Counted from the first letter of the stretch, positions 16,135 to 29,146 are shown. The stretch: DNA of 46,891 nucleotides from Streptomyces sp. NRRL S-350 (GCF_000719705.1 NZ_JOHO01000054.1:1-46891), one strand, 5' to 3'. Program-made: numbers and translations. Notes: generated by a model not told the origin, from the sequence alone.

Positions 16135-17226
16135 ATGAACAGACCCATGCGTCTGGCGGCCGCGGGCGCGGCCGCCCTGTCGCTCGCGCTCACCCTCGCG
16201 GCCTGCGGTCAGACCGACGCCTCGCAGCAGCCGGCGGCCGGCGGGAGCGAACGGAGCGTCGGTCTGCTCCTGCCGGAGAACACCTCCTCCACCCGCTACG
16301 AGGCCTTCGACAGGCCGCTGATCCAGCAGACGGTCACGAGCCTCTGCCCGAGGTGCACGATCAGTTACGCCAACGCGGACGGGAACGAGAGCACCCAGAA
16401 GCGCCAGTTCGACGACATGCTGGCCCAGGGCGTCAAGGTCATCCTGCTCGACCCGGTCAACGCCAAGGGCACCGCCCCGTGGGTCGAGGCCGCCACTGCC
16501 AAGGGCGTGAAGGTCGTCGCCTACGACCGGCTGGCCGCCGGCAAGGTCGCCGCCTACGTGTCCTTCGACAACGGGCGCACCGGTGAACTCCAGGGCCAGA
16601 CACTGTTGGACGCGCTCGGCCCGAAGGCCGCCTCGGCCAACGTCGTGATGATCAACGGCGCCGAGTCCGACCCCAACTCGGCACAGTTCAAGGCGGGCGC
16701 GCACCGCGCGCTGGACGGCAAGGTCAAGAAGATCGCCTACGAGCAGTCCGGCGAGTGGAAGCCGGAGGTGGCCACGGCGAAGATGAACGAGGCGATCCAG
16801 AGCCTGGGCAAGGACGGCATCCAGGCCGTCTACGCGGCCAACGACGGCATGGCCGCGGCCGTCATCGAGTCCCTGGAGGCGGCGGGCATCAAGAACGTGC
16901 CCGTGGGCGGTCAGGACGCGTCGATGGACGCGGTGCGCCGGGTGCTCACCGGCGAGCAGACCTACACCATCTACAAGCCGTACAAGCCCGAGGCGGACGC
17001 GGCGGGCAATATCGCCGTCCAGCTGGTCGAGGGCCTGGACATCAGCTCGACGGCGACCTCGATCACCGACAGTGGCGGGCTGCACATCCCGTCCCTGCTG
17101 CTCACCCCGATCGTGGTGACCAAGGCGAAGGTGGAGGCCACGGTGGTCCGCGGCGGCCTCTACAAGGCTGCCGACATCTGCACGCCGCAGTACGCGGACG
17201 CCTGCTCGGCGGCCGGCGTCAAGTAG
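16135..17226 (+). CDS. Sugar ABC transporter substrate-binding lipoprotein, XylF/RbsB-like
   Basis: A 363-residue extracytoplasmic sugar-binding protein of the periplasmic-binding type 1 family, closest in layout to xylose-type binders. A lipoprotein signal (LTLAAC, lipid on Cys23) is followed by lobe motifs: SVGLLLPENTSSTRYEAFDR, GVKVILLDPVNAKG, VAYDRL, FDNGRTGELQGQTL, INGAESDPNSAQF and YAANDGMAAAVIESL. Two Cys pairs (LCPRC; ICTPQYADAC) could be disulfides. ATG at 16135 has CAGGAGG upstream. No permease or ATPase lies alongside, so it is either an orphan feeding a transporter elsewhere or a sensor component. A hairpin overlapping its stop codon isolates it from downstream genes. Confidence 0.9.
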   Translation: MNRPMRLAAAGAAALSLALTLAACGQTDASQQPAAGGSERSVGLLLPENTSSTRYEAFDRPLIQQTVTSLCPRCTISYANADGNESTQKRQFDDMLAQGVKVILLDPVNAKGTAPWVEAATAKGVKVVAYDRLAAGKVAAYVSFDNGRTGELQGQTLLDALGPKAASANVVMINGAESDPNSAQFKAGAHRALDGKVKKIAYEQSGEWKPEVATAKMNEAIQSLGKDGIQAVYAANDGMAAAVIESLEAAGIKNVPVGGQDASMDAVRRVLTGEQTYTIYKPYKPEADAAGNIAVQLVEGLDISSTATSITDSGGLHIPSLLLTPIVVTKAKVEATVVRGGLYKAADICTPQYADACSAAGVK

Positions 17227-17278
17227 CACGAGGACCGGCTCCCCGCCCCGCGGCGAGCCGGTCCTCGTGCTACTTGAC
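17218..17278. terminator. Very long hairpin overlapping the stop codon
   Basis: A perfect 24-bp inverted repeat (17218-17241 against 17255-17278) with a 13-nt loop. The left arm starts inside the last codons (Val-Lys-stop), so the coding end and terminator are the same sequence. There is no U-tract. It may also stop transcripts arriving from the minus-strand dehydrogenase gene. Confidence 0.8.
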
Positions 17279-17446
17279 ACCACTCCCGGCTCGGCCGCAC
17301 GGCGGTGGGACCGGCTCCGACTCCCTCGTCGGCCTGCTGCCCGGGCCGGAACAAGGGCCGCGTGGTCGGGTGACCGTTGACGCATGGTTCGACGTCCGAG
17401 AAGGGGAGTCCCTACGTGGACGCCACGGCGCTCTCCTGGCGCAGGG

Positions 17447-18316
17447 TCAGGCGCTCGCGGTGTAGTCGTAGAAGCCACGGCCGGACTTGCGGCCCAGCAG
17501 GCCCGCGTCCACCATCCGGGAGAGCAGCGGGGGAGCGGCGTACAGCGGCTCCTTGTACTCGTCGTACATCGACTCGGCGATCGAGACGATGGTGTCCAGG
17601 CCGATCAGGTCGCACAGCCGCAGCGGCCCCATCGGGTGGGCGCAGCCGGCCTCCATGCCCTTGTCGATGTCGGAGGCGGTGGCCACGCCCGTCTCGAACA
17701 TCCGGACCGCGGAGAGCAGGTACGGCACCAGCAGCGCGTTGACCACGAAGCCGGCCCGGTCGCGGGCGCGGATCGGCTCCTTGGCGAGCACCTGGGTGGC
17801 GAAGGCCTCGACCCGCTCGGTGGTGGTCGCCGAGGTGGTCAGGGTCGGGATGACCTCGACCAGCTTCTGCACCGGCGCCGGGTTGAAGAAGTGCAGACCG
17901 ATCACCTGCTCCGGGCGGGAGGTGGCGGCGGCCAGCTTGACGATCGGGATCGACGAGGTGTTGGAGGCCAGGATCGCGTCGCGGCGCTCGATCACCCGGT
18001 CCAGGGTCTCGAAGATCCGGACCTTGACGTCCTCCCGCTCGGCGACCGCCTCGACGACCAGGTCACGGTCGGCGAAGTCGGACAGCTCGACGGTGAAGGA
18101 CAGCCGGGACAGCGCCTCGTCCCGCTGCTCGGGGGTCAGCTTGCCGCGCTTGACCGCCGTCTCCAGCGAGTTGATCAGCCGGGTCCGGCCGAACTCCAGG
18201 GCCTCACCGCTGGCCTCCGACACCAGGACGTCGAGGCCGGCCCTGGCGAAGACCTCGGCGATGCCCGACCCCATCAGGCCGCAGCCGACTACTCCGACGC
18301 GCGCGATGTCACTCAC
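17447..18316 (-). CDS. 3-hydroxybutyryl-CoA dehydrogenase
   Basis: A 289-residue NAD(P)-dependent oxidoreductase of the HBD/PaaH family interconverting acetoacetyl-CoA and 3-hydroxybutyryl-CoA, for butyryl-CoA supply or fatty-acid and aromatic degradation. The N-terminal Rossmann motif is VGVVGCGLMGSGIAEVFARAG. SNTSSIPIVKLAAAT, GLHFFNPAPVQKLVEVI (catalytic His-Glu pair region) and GFVVNALLVPYL...MEAGCAHPMGPLRL complete the fold. GTG start at 18316 fits the family N-terminus (MSDIARVGVVG). Monocistronic and convergent with the sugar-binding gene. Confidence 0.95.
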   Translation of the reverse strand: MSDIARVGVVGCGLMGSGIAEVFARAGLDVLVSEASGEALEFGRTRLINSLETAVKRGKLTPEQRDEALSRLSFTVELSDFADRDLVVEAVAEREDVKVRIFETLDRVIERRDAILASNTSSIPIVKLAAATSRPEQVIGLHFFNPAPVQKLVEVIPTLTTSATTTERVEAFATQVLAKEPIRARDRAGFVVNALLVPYLLSAVRMFETGVATASDIDKGMEAGCAHPMGPLRLCDLIGLDTIVSIAESMYDEYKEPLYAAPPLLSRMVDAGLLGRKSGRGFYDYTASA

Positions 18317-18613
18317 TCAGTTGCCCTTCGGTGGTGCTGGGGGTCGCCCAGCGACTGGTGGCCCAGCAAGCTGCTGGTCAACGGGTCGGTGTACCGGAAT
18401 GGGTGCACCGGCCACCGCCCCGACGACGTTACTACTCCGTACCGGCCGGTAGGTCACCCCCTCCCCGCCGGAGTGCCACCGCGGGGAATCCACCGAAGGG
18501 GTGAGGCGGCGAGCCCGGCGGGTGCGCCCGGGACCGCCGAGACCGGGCGGCCGACGGAATGCCGCAGACGGAGCCGGGGCCGGGGGGGCGGGAGGGAGCA
18601 CACGGGGTCGACG

Positions 18614-18911
18614 GGATCGCTCGCCGGCCAGGCCGCCCTGGTCGCCGGTGTGGGCCGGGGCATCGGCCGGGAGATCGCCGTCGGCCTGGCCACCGAGGTT
18701 CAAGGACAGGAAGGACTGGGGCTCCACCCCGTACGTGGTCGCGGTCACCGTGGACGCCGCCCGGGGCCGCTTCGACGAGTCGCACGGGCGGTTCCTCCAC
18801 GCCGGACGCGACGGCCTGGCGGGACTCGTCGACCGGGCCGAGGCGATCCGCGCCGCGGACGCCCGCACGCTGCGGCTGCGCCCGTACAAGGATGACGATC
18901 CGATGGAGTGA
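18614..18911 (+). pseudogene. Decayed region with SDR N-terminal fragment and an unidentified C-terminal fragment
   Basis: Positions 18614-18694 translate to a short-chain dehydrogenase N-terminus (GSLAGQAALVAGVGRGIGRE, the TGxxxGxG nucleotide-binding pattern with Val in place of Thr-Gly), then the similarity stops. From 18696 a different frame runs to a stop at 18909-18911 with near-total G/C at third positions (FKDRKDWGSTPYVVAVTVDAARG ... LRLRPYKDDDPME in part), so it looks like genuine protein sequence, but I do not recognise it. The two are joined by a frame change and neither has a convincing start. The simplest reading is a deletion relic of two genes or a frameshifted fusion. Confidence 0.5.
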
Positions 18912-18919
18912 ACGGCCTG

Positions 18920-18965
18920 CCTGCCCGCCGGCCCGGCCTGCCCGCCGGCCCGGCCTGCCCGCCGG
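18920..18965. repeat. 17-bp tandem repeat
   Basis: CCTGCCCGCCGGCCCGG occurs twice in full (18920-18936, 18937-18953) and once in part (18954-18965), directly after the decayed region. Confidence 0.85.
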
Positions 18966-18993
18966 GCCGCCGTCGGCCCGTGGGACCGTCGGC

Positions 18994-19896
18994 CTAGGCG
19001 CAGAGCTGGCTGGCGGTCACCGGACTGAGCCCCGCCTTGGCGAGGCCGTCCAGGATGGCCGGCAGCGCGTCCACCGTGCACTGGTGGCCCATGTGCAGGG
19101 CCACCACCGAGCCGCCGCGCACCGAACTCAGCACCCGGCGCTGCAGTTCGGCGGCCGAAGGGTCGTTGTAGTCGCGCGGATCGACGTCGAAGGACAGCAC
19201 GTGCTCGTAGCCGACGGCCCTGGCCTGCTCGCGGACCATCGGGGTCGCGTACTGCGCGGCCGAGGGGCGGAACCAGCGGCCGATCGAGCCGGTGAGGCGC
19301 TGCAGCCGGTCGGCGCACTGGGCGATCTCGGCGCGCGCCTGGTCCGGTGTCATGGCGGAGATGTTGAGGTGGTTCTGGGTGTGGTTGCCCAGTTCGTGAC
19401 CGCCGTCCAGGATCCGCCGGGCCATCTGGGGCTGCTGGTCGAGCCAGCTGCCCACGGTCATCACGGTCAGCTTGGCGCCGCGCTGCTCGGCGATCTCCAG
19501 CAGCGCGGTGGCCAGCTTCGGGTCGCCGCTGCCGTGGAAGGTGAGCGCCACGTTCTTGCCGGTGCGGGGCCCGTTCACGACCTCGACCGGGGTGCCGGGG
19601 GCGAGCGGCGGCAGCGGAGGCGGGGTCGGTGGGGCGGAGGACTGGGTGGCGGCCGCGGTCGCCTCGGCGGTGGGCTGCGGCGGCGCGGTCGGGCCGGGGG
19701 AGGCCGGGCCCTCGCCGCCGTTCCAGGCCGGGTCGGTGGTGTGCTGCGGATCGACGGTGCCGGGGTGCGCGGCCAGCGCCCCCGGGTCGGCCCGGCGGGG
19801 CACGCCGGTGCCGCAGGCGGCGAGGAGGCCGCCGGTGGCGGTGAGGGCGGCCAGCTTGGCGGTGGTGCGCAGCACGGTGCGGCGGTCGGCAGTCAT
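18994..19896 (-). CDS. NodB-like polysaccharide deacetylase lipoprotein with altered motif 1
   Basis: A 300-residue exported protein: MTADRR-TVLRTT gives a twin-arginine-like start and LAAC (25-28) a lipobox, so it is probably Tat-exported and lipid-anchored at Cys28. A long Pro/Ala/Thr linker (30-105) precedes the NodB domain. The metal histidines are present in motif 2 (NHTQNH, His172 and His176) and later motifs are visible (WFRPSAAQY, DVDPRDY, VVALHMGHQ). Motif 1, normally TFDDG, is TFHGSGD (119-125): the catalytic-base Asp is His and an Asp appears at 125. Activity may be changed or lost; peptidoglycan or chitin-like glycans are the usual substrates. ATG at 19896 lacks a clear ribosome site but follows a TATGCT -10-like box, so it may be leaderless. 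Confidence 0.85.
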   Translation of the reverse strand: MTADRRTVLRTTAKLAALTATGGLLAACGTGVPRRADPGALAAHPGTVDPQHTTDPAWNGGEGPASPGPTAPPQPTAEATAAATQSSAPPTPPPLPPLAPGTPVEVVNGPRTGKNVALTFHGSGDPKLATALLEIAEQRGAKLTVMTVGSWLDQQPQMARRILDGGHELGNHTQNHLNISAMTPDQARAEIAQCADRLQRLTGSIGRWFRPSAAQYATPMVREQARAVGYEHVLSFDVDPRDYNDPSAAELQRRVLSSVRGGSVVALHMGHQCTVDALPAILDGLAKAGLSPVTASQLCA

Positions 19897-20105
19897 CGGC
19901 AGCCAGCATAGAGAGCACGGGTCTGGTGGGCGATCCGGTATGACCGGGTCCGCACCGCTCTTGACGTGCACACACTCTGTCTACGGGTGTTGCGTAAACC
20001 TGAACTCCCGCTGTTTCCACGGTGTGTCGTTGGATACGATCACCGCGCACCGTGTTGACAGGCGGTCGCACTACTTCCGGCATTGCGCATTGGGGGCGGA
20101 CCAGG

Positions 20106-20990
20106 ATGTACGACGACACCGCGGCGACCGGCCGGGCCACCGACACCGACTGGCACTGGGCCAGGGCGGACGACTGGCAGCCGCCGAGCGAGCTGGACAC
20201 CGGCGTCCCGCACACGGCCCGGATGTACGACTACTACCTGGGCGGCAAGGACAACTTCGAGGCCGACCGCAAGGCCGCCCAGGCCGCGATATCGGCCTAC
20301 CCCGCGCTGCCGCTGCTGGCCCGCACCAACCGGCAGTTCCTGGGACGCGCCGTGGAGTTCGTGGCGGGCCGGGGCATCCGCCAGTTCGTCGACATCGGTA
20401 CCGGCATCCCCGCCGTCGGCTCCACCAGCGAGGTCGCCCAGCGGGTCGCTCCGGACGCCCGCGTGGTGTACGTGGACAACGACCCGATCGTGGCCACCCA
20501 CGCCCGCGCCCTGCTGGCGAGCCACCCCGCCGGGCACACCTCGGTGATCGAGGCCGACCTGCGCGACCCGGACGCGATCCTCTCCCACCCCGCGCTGGCC
20601 GCCGCCGTCGACCTCTCCCAGCCCGTCGCGCTGATGCTGGTCGCCGTCCTGCACTTCATCCGCGATGAGGACGGCGCACAGCAGATCGTCCGCACCCTGC
20701 GAGATGCGCTCGCGCCGGGCAGTGCGCTGGTCCTCTCCCACGGCAGCCCCGACTTCGCCTCCCGGGAGAGCGCCGCCGAAGGCACCCGCATCTACCGGAG
20801 CGCCAGCGCCCCGCTCGTCCTGCGCCCCCGAGCCGGGGTCGAACCGTTCTTCGGCGACTTCGAGTTCACCGGCCCCGGCCTCGTCCAGCTCCCGCTGTGG
20901 CGGCCTACCCCGGGCCACGTCCCCACCACCGAGCTCCCCGAGGGCTGGCAGGACGTCTCCGCCTACGCGGGCGTCGCGTTCAAGAAGTAA
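20106..20990 (+). CDS. DUF574 SAM-dependent methyltransferase family protein
   Basis: A 294-residue protein of the DUF574 (PF04672) class, abundant in streptomycetes and often near developmental or regulatory genes, with no established substrate. Hallmarks seen: HTARMYDYYLGGKDNFEADR near the N-terminus (residues 36-55), FVDIGTGIPAVG (SAM-binding glycine loop), VVYVDNDPIVATHARALL (acidic residue after beta-2) and ALMLVAVLHFIRDEDGAQQIV. ATG at 20106 (MYDDTAA) sits behind a G-rich GGGGGCGGACCAGG stretch; the frame is open to 20022 but without family similarity. Likely monocistronic. Confidence 0.92.
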   Translation: MYDDTAATGRATDTDWHWARADDWQPPSELDTGVPHTARMYDYYLGGKDNFEADRKAAQAAISAYPALPLLARTNRQFLGRAVEFVAGRGIRQFVDIGTGIPAVGSTSEVAQRVAPDARVVYVDNDPIVATHARALLASHPAGHTSVIEADLRDPDAILSHPALAAAVDLSQPVALMLVAVLHFIRDEDGAQQIVRTLRDALAPGSALVLSHGSPDFASRESAAEGTRIYRSASAPLVLRPRAGVEPFFGDFEFTGPGLVQLPLWRPTPGHVPTTELPEGWQDVSAYAGVAFKK

Positions 20991-21311
20991 CGTGCGACCG
21001 GCGCGAAGCAGCGCGGCATCCCGGGACCGGCGAGAGGCAGCCCGGCCCCGGGCCCCCAGGGACCGGGGCGGAGCGGCCCGGCATCCAGGGGGCGGAGCCC
21101 GGCCTGCGACGAGCAGCCCGCCGGAGCCCGGCCCCGGCGCCTCCCTCCTGCGCCGGGGCCGGACTCCCGAAGCCTATGCACCCTCACTGACAACCCGTCG
21201 GCCCGGTCCCCTCCAAGCCGGGGACCAGGTGCGTCGCGCGGTGGCGAGGTCGGTACGTACCGGGAGAAATTGACGCGACAGGCCGGGTGCGGCGGTGTTA
21301 GCTTCCGCCGC
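20991..21311. other. Intergenic region, 321 bp
   Basis: G/C-rich spacer with imperfect GGCATCC-containing repeats, the terminator at 21128-21162, and in its last 45 bp the promoter region of the FBP gene (TTGACG at 21270-21275 and a TAGCTT -10-like box at 21299-21304). No gene is evident. Confidence 0.7.
21128..21162 (+). terminator. Terminator of the DUF574 gene
   Basis: A perfect 13-bp stem CCGGCCCCGGCGC/GCGCCGGGGCCGG with a 9-nt CTCC-rich loop. It is 138 bp beyond the stop, so the transcript has a long 3' end. Confidence 0.7.
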
Positions 21312-21818
21312 ATGGAACCCCTGAGTGAGAACGAGATCCGCGCGTCCTTCGTCAACTGCTCCAAGGGCGAGGCCCGTCGGCTCAACCTGCCCCGGGGCCT
21401 GGCCGAACTGCCGTGGGAGAACCTGGACTTCCTCGGCTGGCGGGACCAGGGCGCGCCCGACCGGGCCTACCTGGTGGCCGTGCACGGCGGCGAGCCGGTC
21501 GGCGTGACGCTGCGGGTGCCGACGGTCCGCCGCAGCCTGACCAAGACCAACGTGTGCTCGCTGTGCATCACCGCGCACGCCGGCAGCGGTGTCGCGCTGC
21601 TCGCCGCCCGCCGGGCGGGGGCGGCCGGGCGCGAGGGCAACACGGTCGGGACGTACGTCTGCGCCGACCTCGCCTGCTCGCTCTACGTGCGCGGGCTGAA
21701 GAAGTCCGCGCTGGTCACCCGGCCTGACGAGTCGCTGCCGCTGGAGGACCAGGTCGCCCGGACGGTGGGCAACCTCGACGCCTTCGTCGCCAAGGTGCTC
21801 ACCGACACGTCCGCGTAG
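21312..21818 (+). CDS. FBP domain protein (treble-clef zinc finger)
   Basis: A 168-residue protein of the FBP family, named for similarity to the zinc-binding C-terminal part of fibronectin-binding proteins / EF-G-binding proteins. The four metal ligands are Cys82 and Cys85 (NVCSLCITAH) and Cys117 and Cys122 (YVCADLACSLYVRG). The N-terminal half contains MEPLSENEIRASFVNCSKGEAR in part and LPWENLDFLGWRD. Members are thought to bind EF-G or the ribosome, as in the fusidic acid resistance protein FusB, but the actinobacterial forms are uncharacterised. ATG at 21312 is 7 nt after TAGCTT with no Shine-Dalgarno, suggesting leaderless translation. Confidence 0.88.
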   Translation: MEPLSENEIRASFVNCSKGEARRLNLPRGLAELPWENLDFLGWRDQGAPDRAYLVAVHGGEPVGVTLRVPTVRRSLTKTNVCSLCITAHAGSGVALLAARRAGAAGREGNTVGTYVCADLACSLYVRGLKKSALVTRPDESLPLEDQVARTVGNLDAFVAKVLTDTSA

Positions 21819-21857
21819 TCGTCGAGCGGGGGCCGGCGGGGGCCGTCATGCGGGGCC

Positions 21858-22235
21858 TCAGCGCCCGCGGCGCAACTGGTCCACCTCGCGGCGCTCGCGC
21901 TTCGTCGGACGCCCCGCCCCCCGGTCTCGCTGCCCGGCCGCCGCGACGAACTCGCGCGGCGGCCGCGGCGGGCTGTTGTCGACCAGGCACTCCGCGGCGG
22001 CCTCGGCGCCGACGCGCTTGCGGATGAGCTTCCGCACGACCACGACCCGCTCGTAGCCCTCCTCGCGGACCCGGACCTCGTCCCCGGGCTTCAGCGCCTG
22101 GGCCGGCTTGGCCCGCTCGCCGTTCACCCGGACGTGCCCGGCCCGGCAGGCCGCGGCGGCCAGCGCCCGCGTCTTGACCAGCCGGACCGACCAGATCCAG
22201 CTGTCCACCCGCACGCTTCCCTCGTGTTCAGCCAT
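21858..22235 (-). CDS. S4-domain RNA-binding protein, Hsp15-like
   Basis: A 125-residue protein with an S4 RNA-binding fold (residues 7-65: VRVDSWIWSVRLVKTRALAA, CRAGHVRVNGERAKPAQALKPGDEVRV) and a basic C-terminal tail (GRPTKRERREVDQLRRGR), the layout of Hsp15, which binds stalled 50S-nascent chain complexes. Cytoplasmic. It is followed in the same direction by nothing co-transcribed; the VOC gene lies 90 bp upstream on the same strand and could share a transcript. Confidence 0.92.
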   Translation of the reverse strand: MAEHEGSVRVDSWIWSVRLVKTRALAAAACRAGHVRVNGERAKPAQALKPGDEVRVREEGYERVVVVRKLIRKRVGAEAAAECLVDNSPPRPPREFVAAAGQRDRGAGRPTKRERREVDQLRRGR

Positions 22236-22299
22236 CCTCGGAGCCTACCCAAGCGAGCCGACCGGGCTGCCGGGTTGCCGGGCTGTCAAGCGGCGGGGC

Positions 22300-22332
22300 G
22301 GCGGGGTCTACGCCGGCGGCGGGGTCTACGCC
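22300..22332. repeat. Tandem duplication across the VOC stop codon
   Basis: GGCGGGGTCTACGCC occurs at 22300-22314 and 22318-22332, period 18 bp. The CTA inside the right copy is the VOC stop codon on the minus strand, so a slippage event has duplicated the gene end. Confidence 0.75.
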
Positions 22333-22730
22333 GCGGACGGCGCCTCCTGGACCGCCCAGCCGTTGCCGTCCGGGTCGTTGAAGAACACGAAGTTGTTCCA
22401 GGGCTCGCCGTGGCCGTCCACCCGGGCACCCGCGACGAAGTGCTGGACGGGGCTGACCTCCACGCCCCGCGCCAGCAGTTCGGCGTGCGCCTTCTCGATG
22501 TCCGCCACCACGAGCTGGAGCCCCTTGACCGAGCCGGGCGGCGAGTCGATCACACCCTTGCCCACCACGATCGAGCAGGGCGAGCCCGGCGGAGTCAGCT
22601 GGACCACCCGGACCCCGTCCCGCAGGCGGGTGTCATGGTCGACGGTGAAGCCGGCCTGCTCCTCGTAGAAGAGCTTCGAGCGGTCCACGTCGGTCACCGG
22701 GACCACCACGACTTCGAGTTTCCAGTCCAT
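22326..22730 (-). CDS. VOC-superfamily (glyoxalase/bleomycin-resistance type) protein
   Basis: A 134-residue single-domain VOC protein with two beta-alpha-beta-beta-beta modules: MDWKLEVVVVPVTDVDRSKLFYEEQAG in part, VVQLTPPGSPCSIVVG, GLQLVVADIEKAHAELLARGVEV and WNNFVFFNDPDGNGWAVQE. The FxDPDGN ending is typical of dioxygenase or lyase members with a metal Glu near it. ATG at 22730 with GGTGAGG just upstream; the upstream in-frame ATG at 22787 is unlikely. Substrate unknown. Confidence 0.88.
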   Translation of the reverse strand: MDWKLEVVVVPVTDVDRSKLFYEEQAGFTVDHDTRLRDGVRVVQLTPPGSPCSIVVGKGVIDSPPGSVKGLQLVVADIEKAHAELLARGVEVSPVQHFVAGARVDGHGEPWNNFVFFNDPDGNGWAVQEAPSAA

Positions 22731-22819
22731 CGCCCTCACCCCTCTCGGTCGGGCCCTTCCAGTATCCGTCCGGCGGCGTTCATCCAAAACTGTTCCCCGT
22801 GGACCGTCCGATAGCCTGA

Positions 22820-26397
<3,578 letters not shown>

Positions 26398-26422
26398 TCC
26401 GCGTTCCAGACGAGGGATACCC

Positions 26423-27351
<929 letters not shown>

Positions 27352-27355
<4 letters not shown>

Positions 27356-28557
27356 CCGCGAACGAGCAACTGGCCGGCCGGTGGCAGCACGCCTTCACCG
27401 ACAACTACGGCACCCCCCGGATCCCGCTGGTGCGCGGCGAGGGCAGCAAGCTCTGGGACGCCGACGGCAAGGAGTACACCGACCTGCTGGGCGGCATCGC
27501 CGTCAACGCCCTGGGCACCGCGCACCCGGCCGTCGTCGAGGCGGTCAGCCGGCAGATCGCCACCCTGGGCCACGTCTCCAACCTCTTCATGGCCGAGCCC
27601 ACCATCGCCCTGGCCGAGCGGCTGCTGGCGCTGGACGGCCGGGCGGGCGGCCGGGTGTTCTTCTGCAACTCCGGTGCCGAGGCGAACGAGGCCGCGTTCA
27701 AGATCAGCCGGCGCACCGGCCGCACCCACCTGGTCGCCCTCCAGGGAGCTTTCCACGGCCGGACGATGGGAGCCCTCGCGCTCACCGGCCAGCCCGCCAA
27801 GCAGGACCCGTTCCGCCCGCTGCCCGGGGACGTCACCCACGTGCCGTTCGGGGACGTCGAGGCGCTGCGCGCGGCCGTGACCACCGAGACCGCCGCGGTC
27901 TTCCTGGAGCCCGTCCAGGGCGAGAACGGTGCCGTCCCGCTGCCCGACGGCTATCTGAGGGCGGCGCGCGAGATCACCCGTGCCACCGGCACCCTGCTGG
28001 TCCTGGACGAGATCCAGACCGGCGTCGGCCGTACCGGCCACTGGTACGCCCACCAGGCCTTCGAGGGCGTCGAGCCGGACGTCGTCACGCTGGCCAAGGC
28101 GCTCGGCGGCGGCCTGCCGATGGGCGCCGTCCTCGCCTTCGGGGCGGCCGCCGAACTGCTCACCCCCGGCCAGCACGGCACCACCTTCGGCGGCAACCCG
28201 GTGGCCGCCGCGGCCGGGCTGGCGGTCCTGGACACCATCGAGTCCGAAGGCCTGCTCGAGCACGTCCGCAAGCTCGGCGAGCGGTTGCGGCAGGGCGTCG
28301 AGGCGATCGGCGACCCGCTGGTCTCGCACGTGCGCGGGGCCGGCCTGCTGCTCGGCATCGTGCTCACCGAGCCGGTCTCGGCCAAGGTCCAGGCCGTGGC
28401 GCAGGAGGCGGGCTTCCTGGTCAACGCGGCCGTCCCGGACGCCGTCCGGCTGGCCCCGCCGCTGGTGCTGACCGAGCAGGAGGCGGATGCCTTCCTCGCG
28501 GCGCTGCCGGGCATCCTCCGGGCGGTGCGCGGGAGCGCCCCGGCCGATGCGAGTTGA
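27352..28557 (+). CDS. argD: Acetylornithine aminotransferase
   Basis: A 401-residue PLP class III transaminase making N-acetylornithine (often also acting in lysine synthesis). [13 protein letters not shown] near the N-terminus, [15 protein letters not shown] (PLP phosphate), [12 protein letters not shown] (PLP Asp) and the Schiff-base Lys249 in [15 protein letters not shown] are visible. ATG at 27352 overlaps the argB stop (ATGA). Confidence 0.97.
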
Positions 28558-28580
28558 CCGTCGTCCGGGAGAATAATCAC

Positions 28581-29129
28581 ATGACCGTTTCCCACTCCGG
28601 CCCCTCCGCCGCCGGCCCGACGCCGCAGGTCCCGCAGACCCGCACCGCGCGCCACCGGCGGATCGTGGACCTGCTCACCCGCCAGCCCGTGCGTTCGCAG
28701 AGCCAGCTCGCCAAGCTGCTCGCCGACGACGGGCTCGTGGTGACCCAGGCCACCCTCTCCCGGGACCTGGACGAGCTGGGTGCGGTCAAGATCCGCAACC
28801 GGGACGGCGCGCTGATCTACGCCGTCCCGGCCGAGGGCGGCGACCGCACGCCGCGTGCGCCGATGGGGGAGTCGGCCAGCGAGGGCCGGATGGCCCGGCT
28901 GGCCGGCGAGCTCATGGTCTCCGCGACGGCCTCCGGCAACCTGGTGGTGCTGCGCACCCCGCCGGGCGCCGCGCAGTTCCTGGCCTCGGCGATCGACCAG
29001 GCCGAGGTGTTCGAGATCATCGGCACCATCGCCGGCGACGACACCGTCCTGCTGATCAGCCGCGACCCGGCCGGCGGCCAGGCGCTCGCCGACCACCTCA
29101 TGCAACTGGCCCAGGCCAAGGCGCAGTAG
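28581..29129 (+). CDS. argR: Arginine repressor ArgR
   Basis: A 182-residue arginine-responsive regulator. N-terminal winged helix (about 22-95: [45 protein letters not shown]) and C-terminal arginine-binding/hexamerisation domain (about 105-180: [19 protein letters not shown], the GDD motif). ATG at 28581 with GGGAG. An AT-rich GAATAATCA between ribosome site and start resembles half an ARG box, hinting at extra self-control. It ends the argCJBDR operon. Confidence 0.96.
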   Translation: MTVSHSGPSAAGPTPQVPQTRTARHRRIVDLLTRQPVRSQSQLAKLLADDGLVVTQATLSRDLDELGAVKIRNRDGALIYAVPAEGGDRTPRAPMGESASEGRMARLAGELMVSATASGNLVVLRTPPGAAQFLASAIDQAEVFEIIGTIAGDDTVLLISRDPAGGQALADHLMQLAQAKAQ

Positions 29130-29146
29130 CGCCCTGGCCCGGGGAG

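Larger units (their letters stand above)
18317..18993. other. 677-bp region with no intact gene
   Basis: Between the dehydrogenase start (18316) and the deacetylase stop (18994). The first 250 bp are low in information; from 18614 there are two gene fragments (described separately), and 18920-18965 holds a 17-bp tandem repeat. I see no confident promoter or intact ORF. Confidence 0.7.

Noticed and set aside
17370..17465. Short plus-strand ORF between the sugar-binding gene and the dehydrogenase
   Set aside because: It has no ribosome site or family similarity and ends inside the dehydrogenase gene; probably chance.
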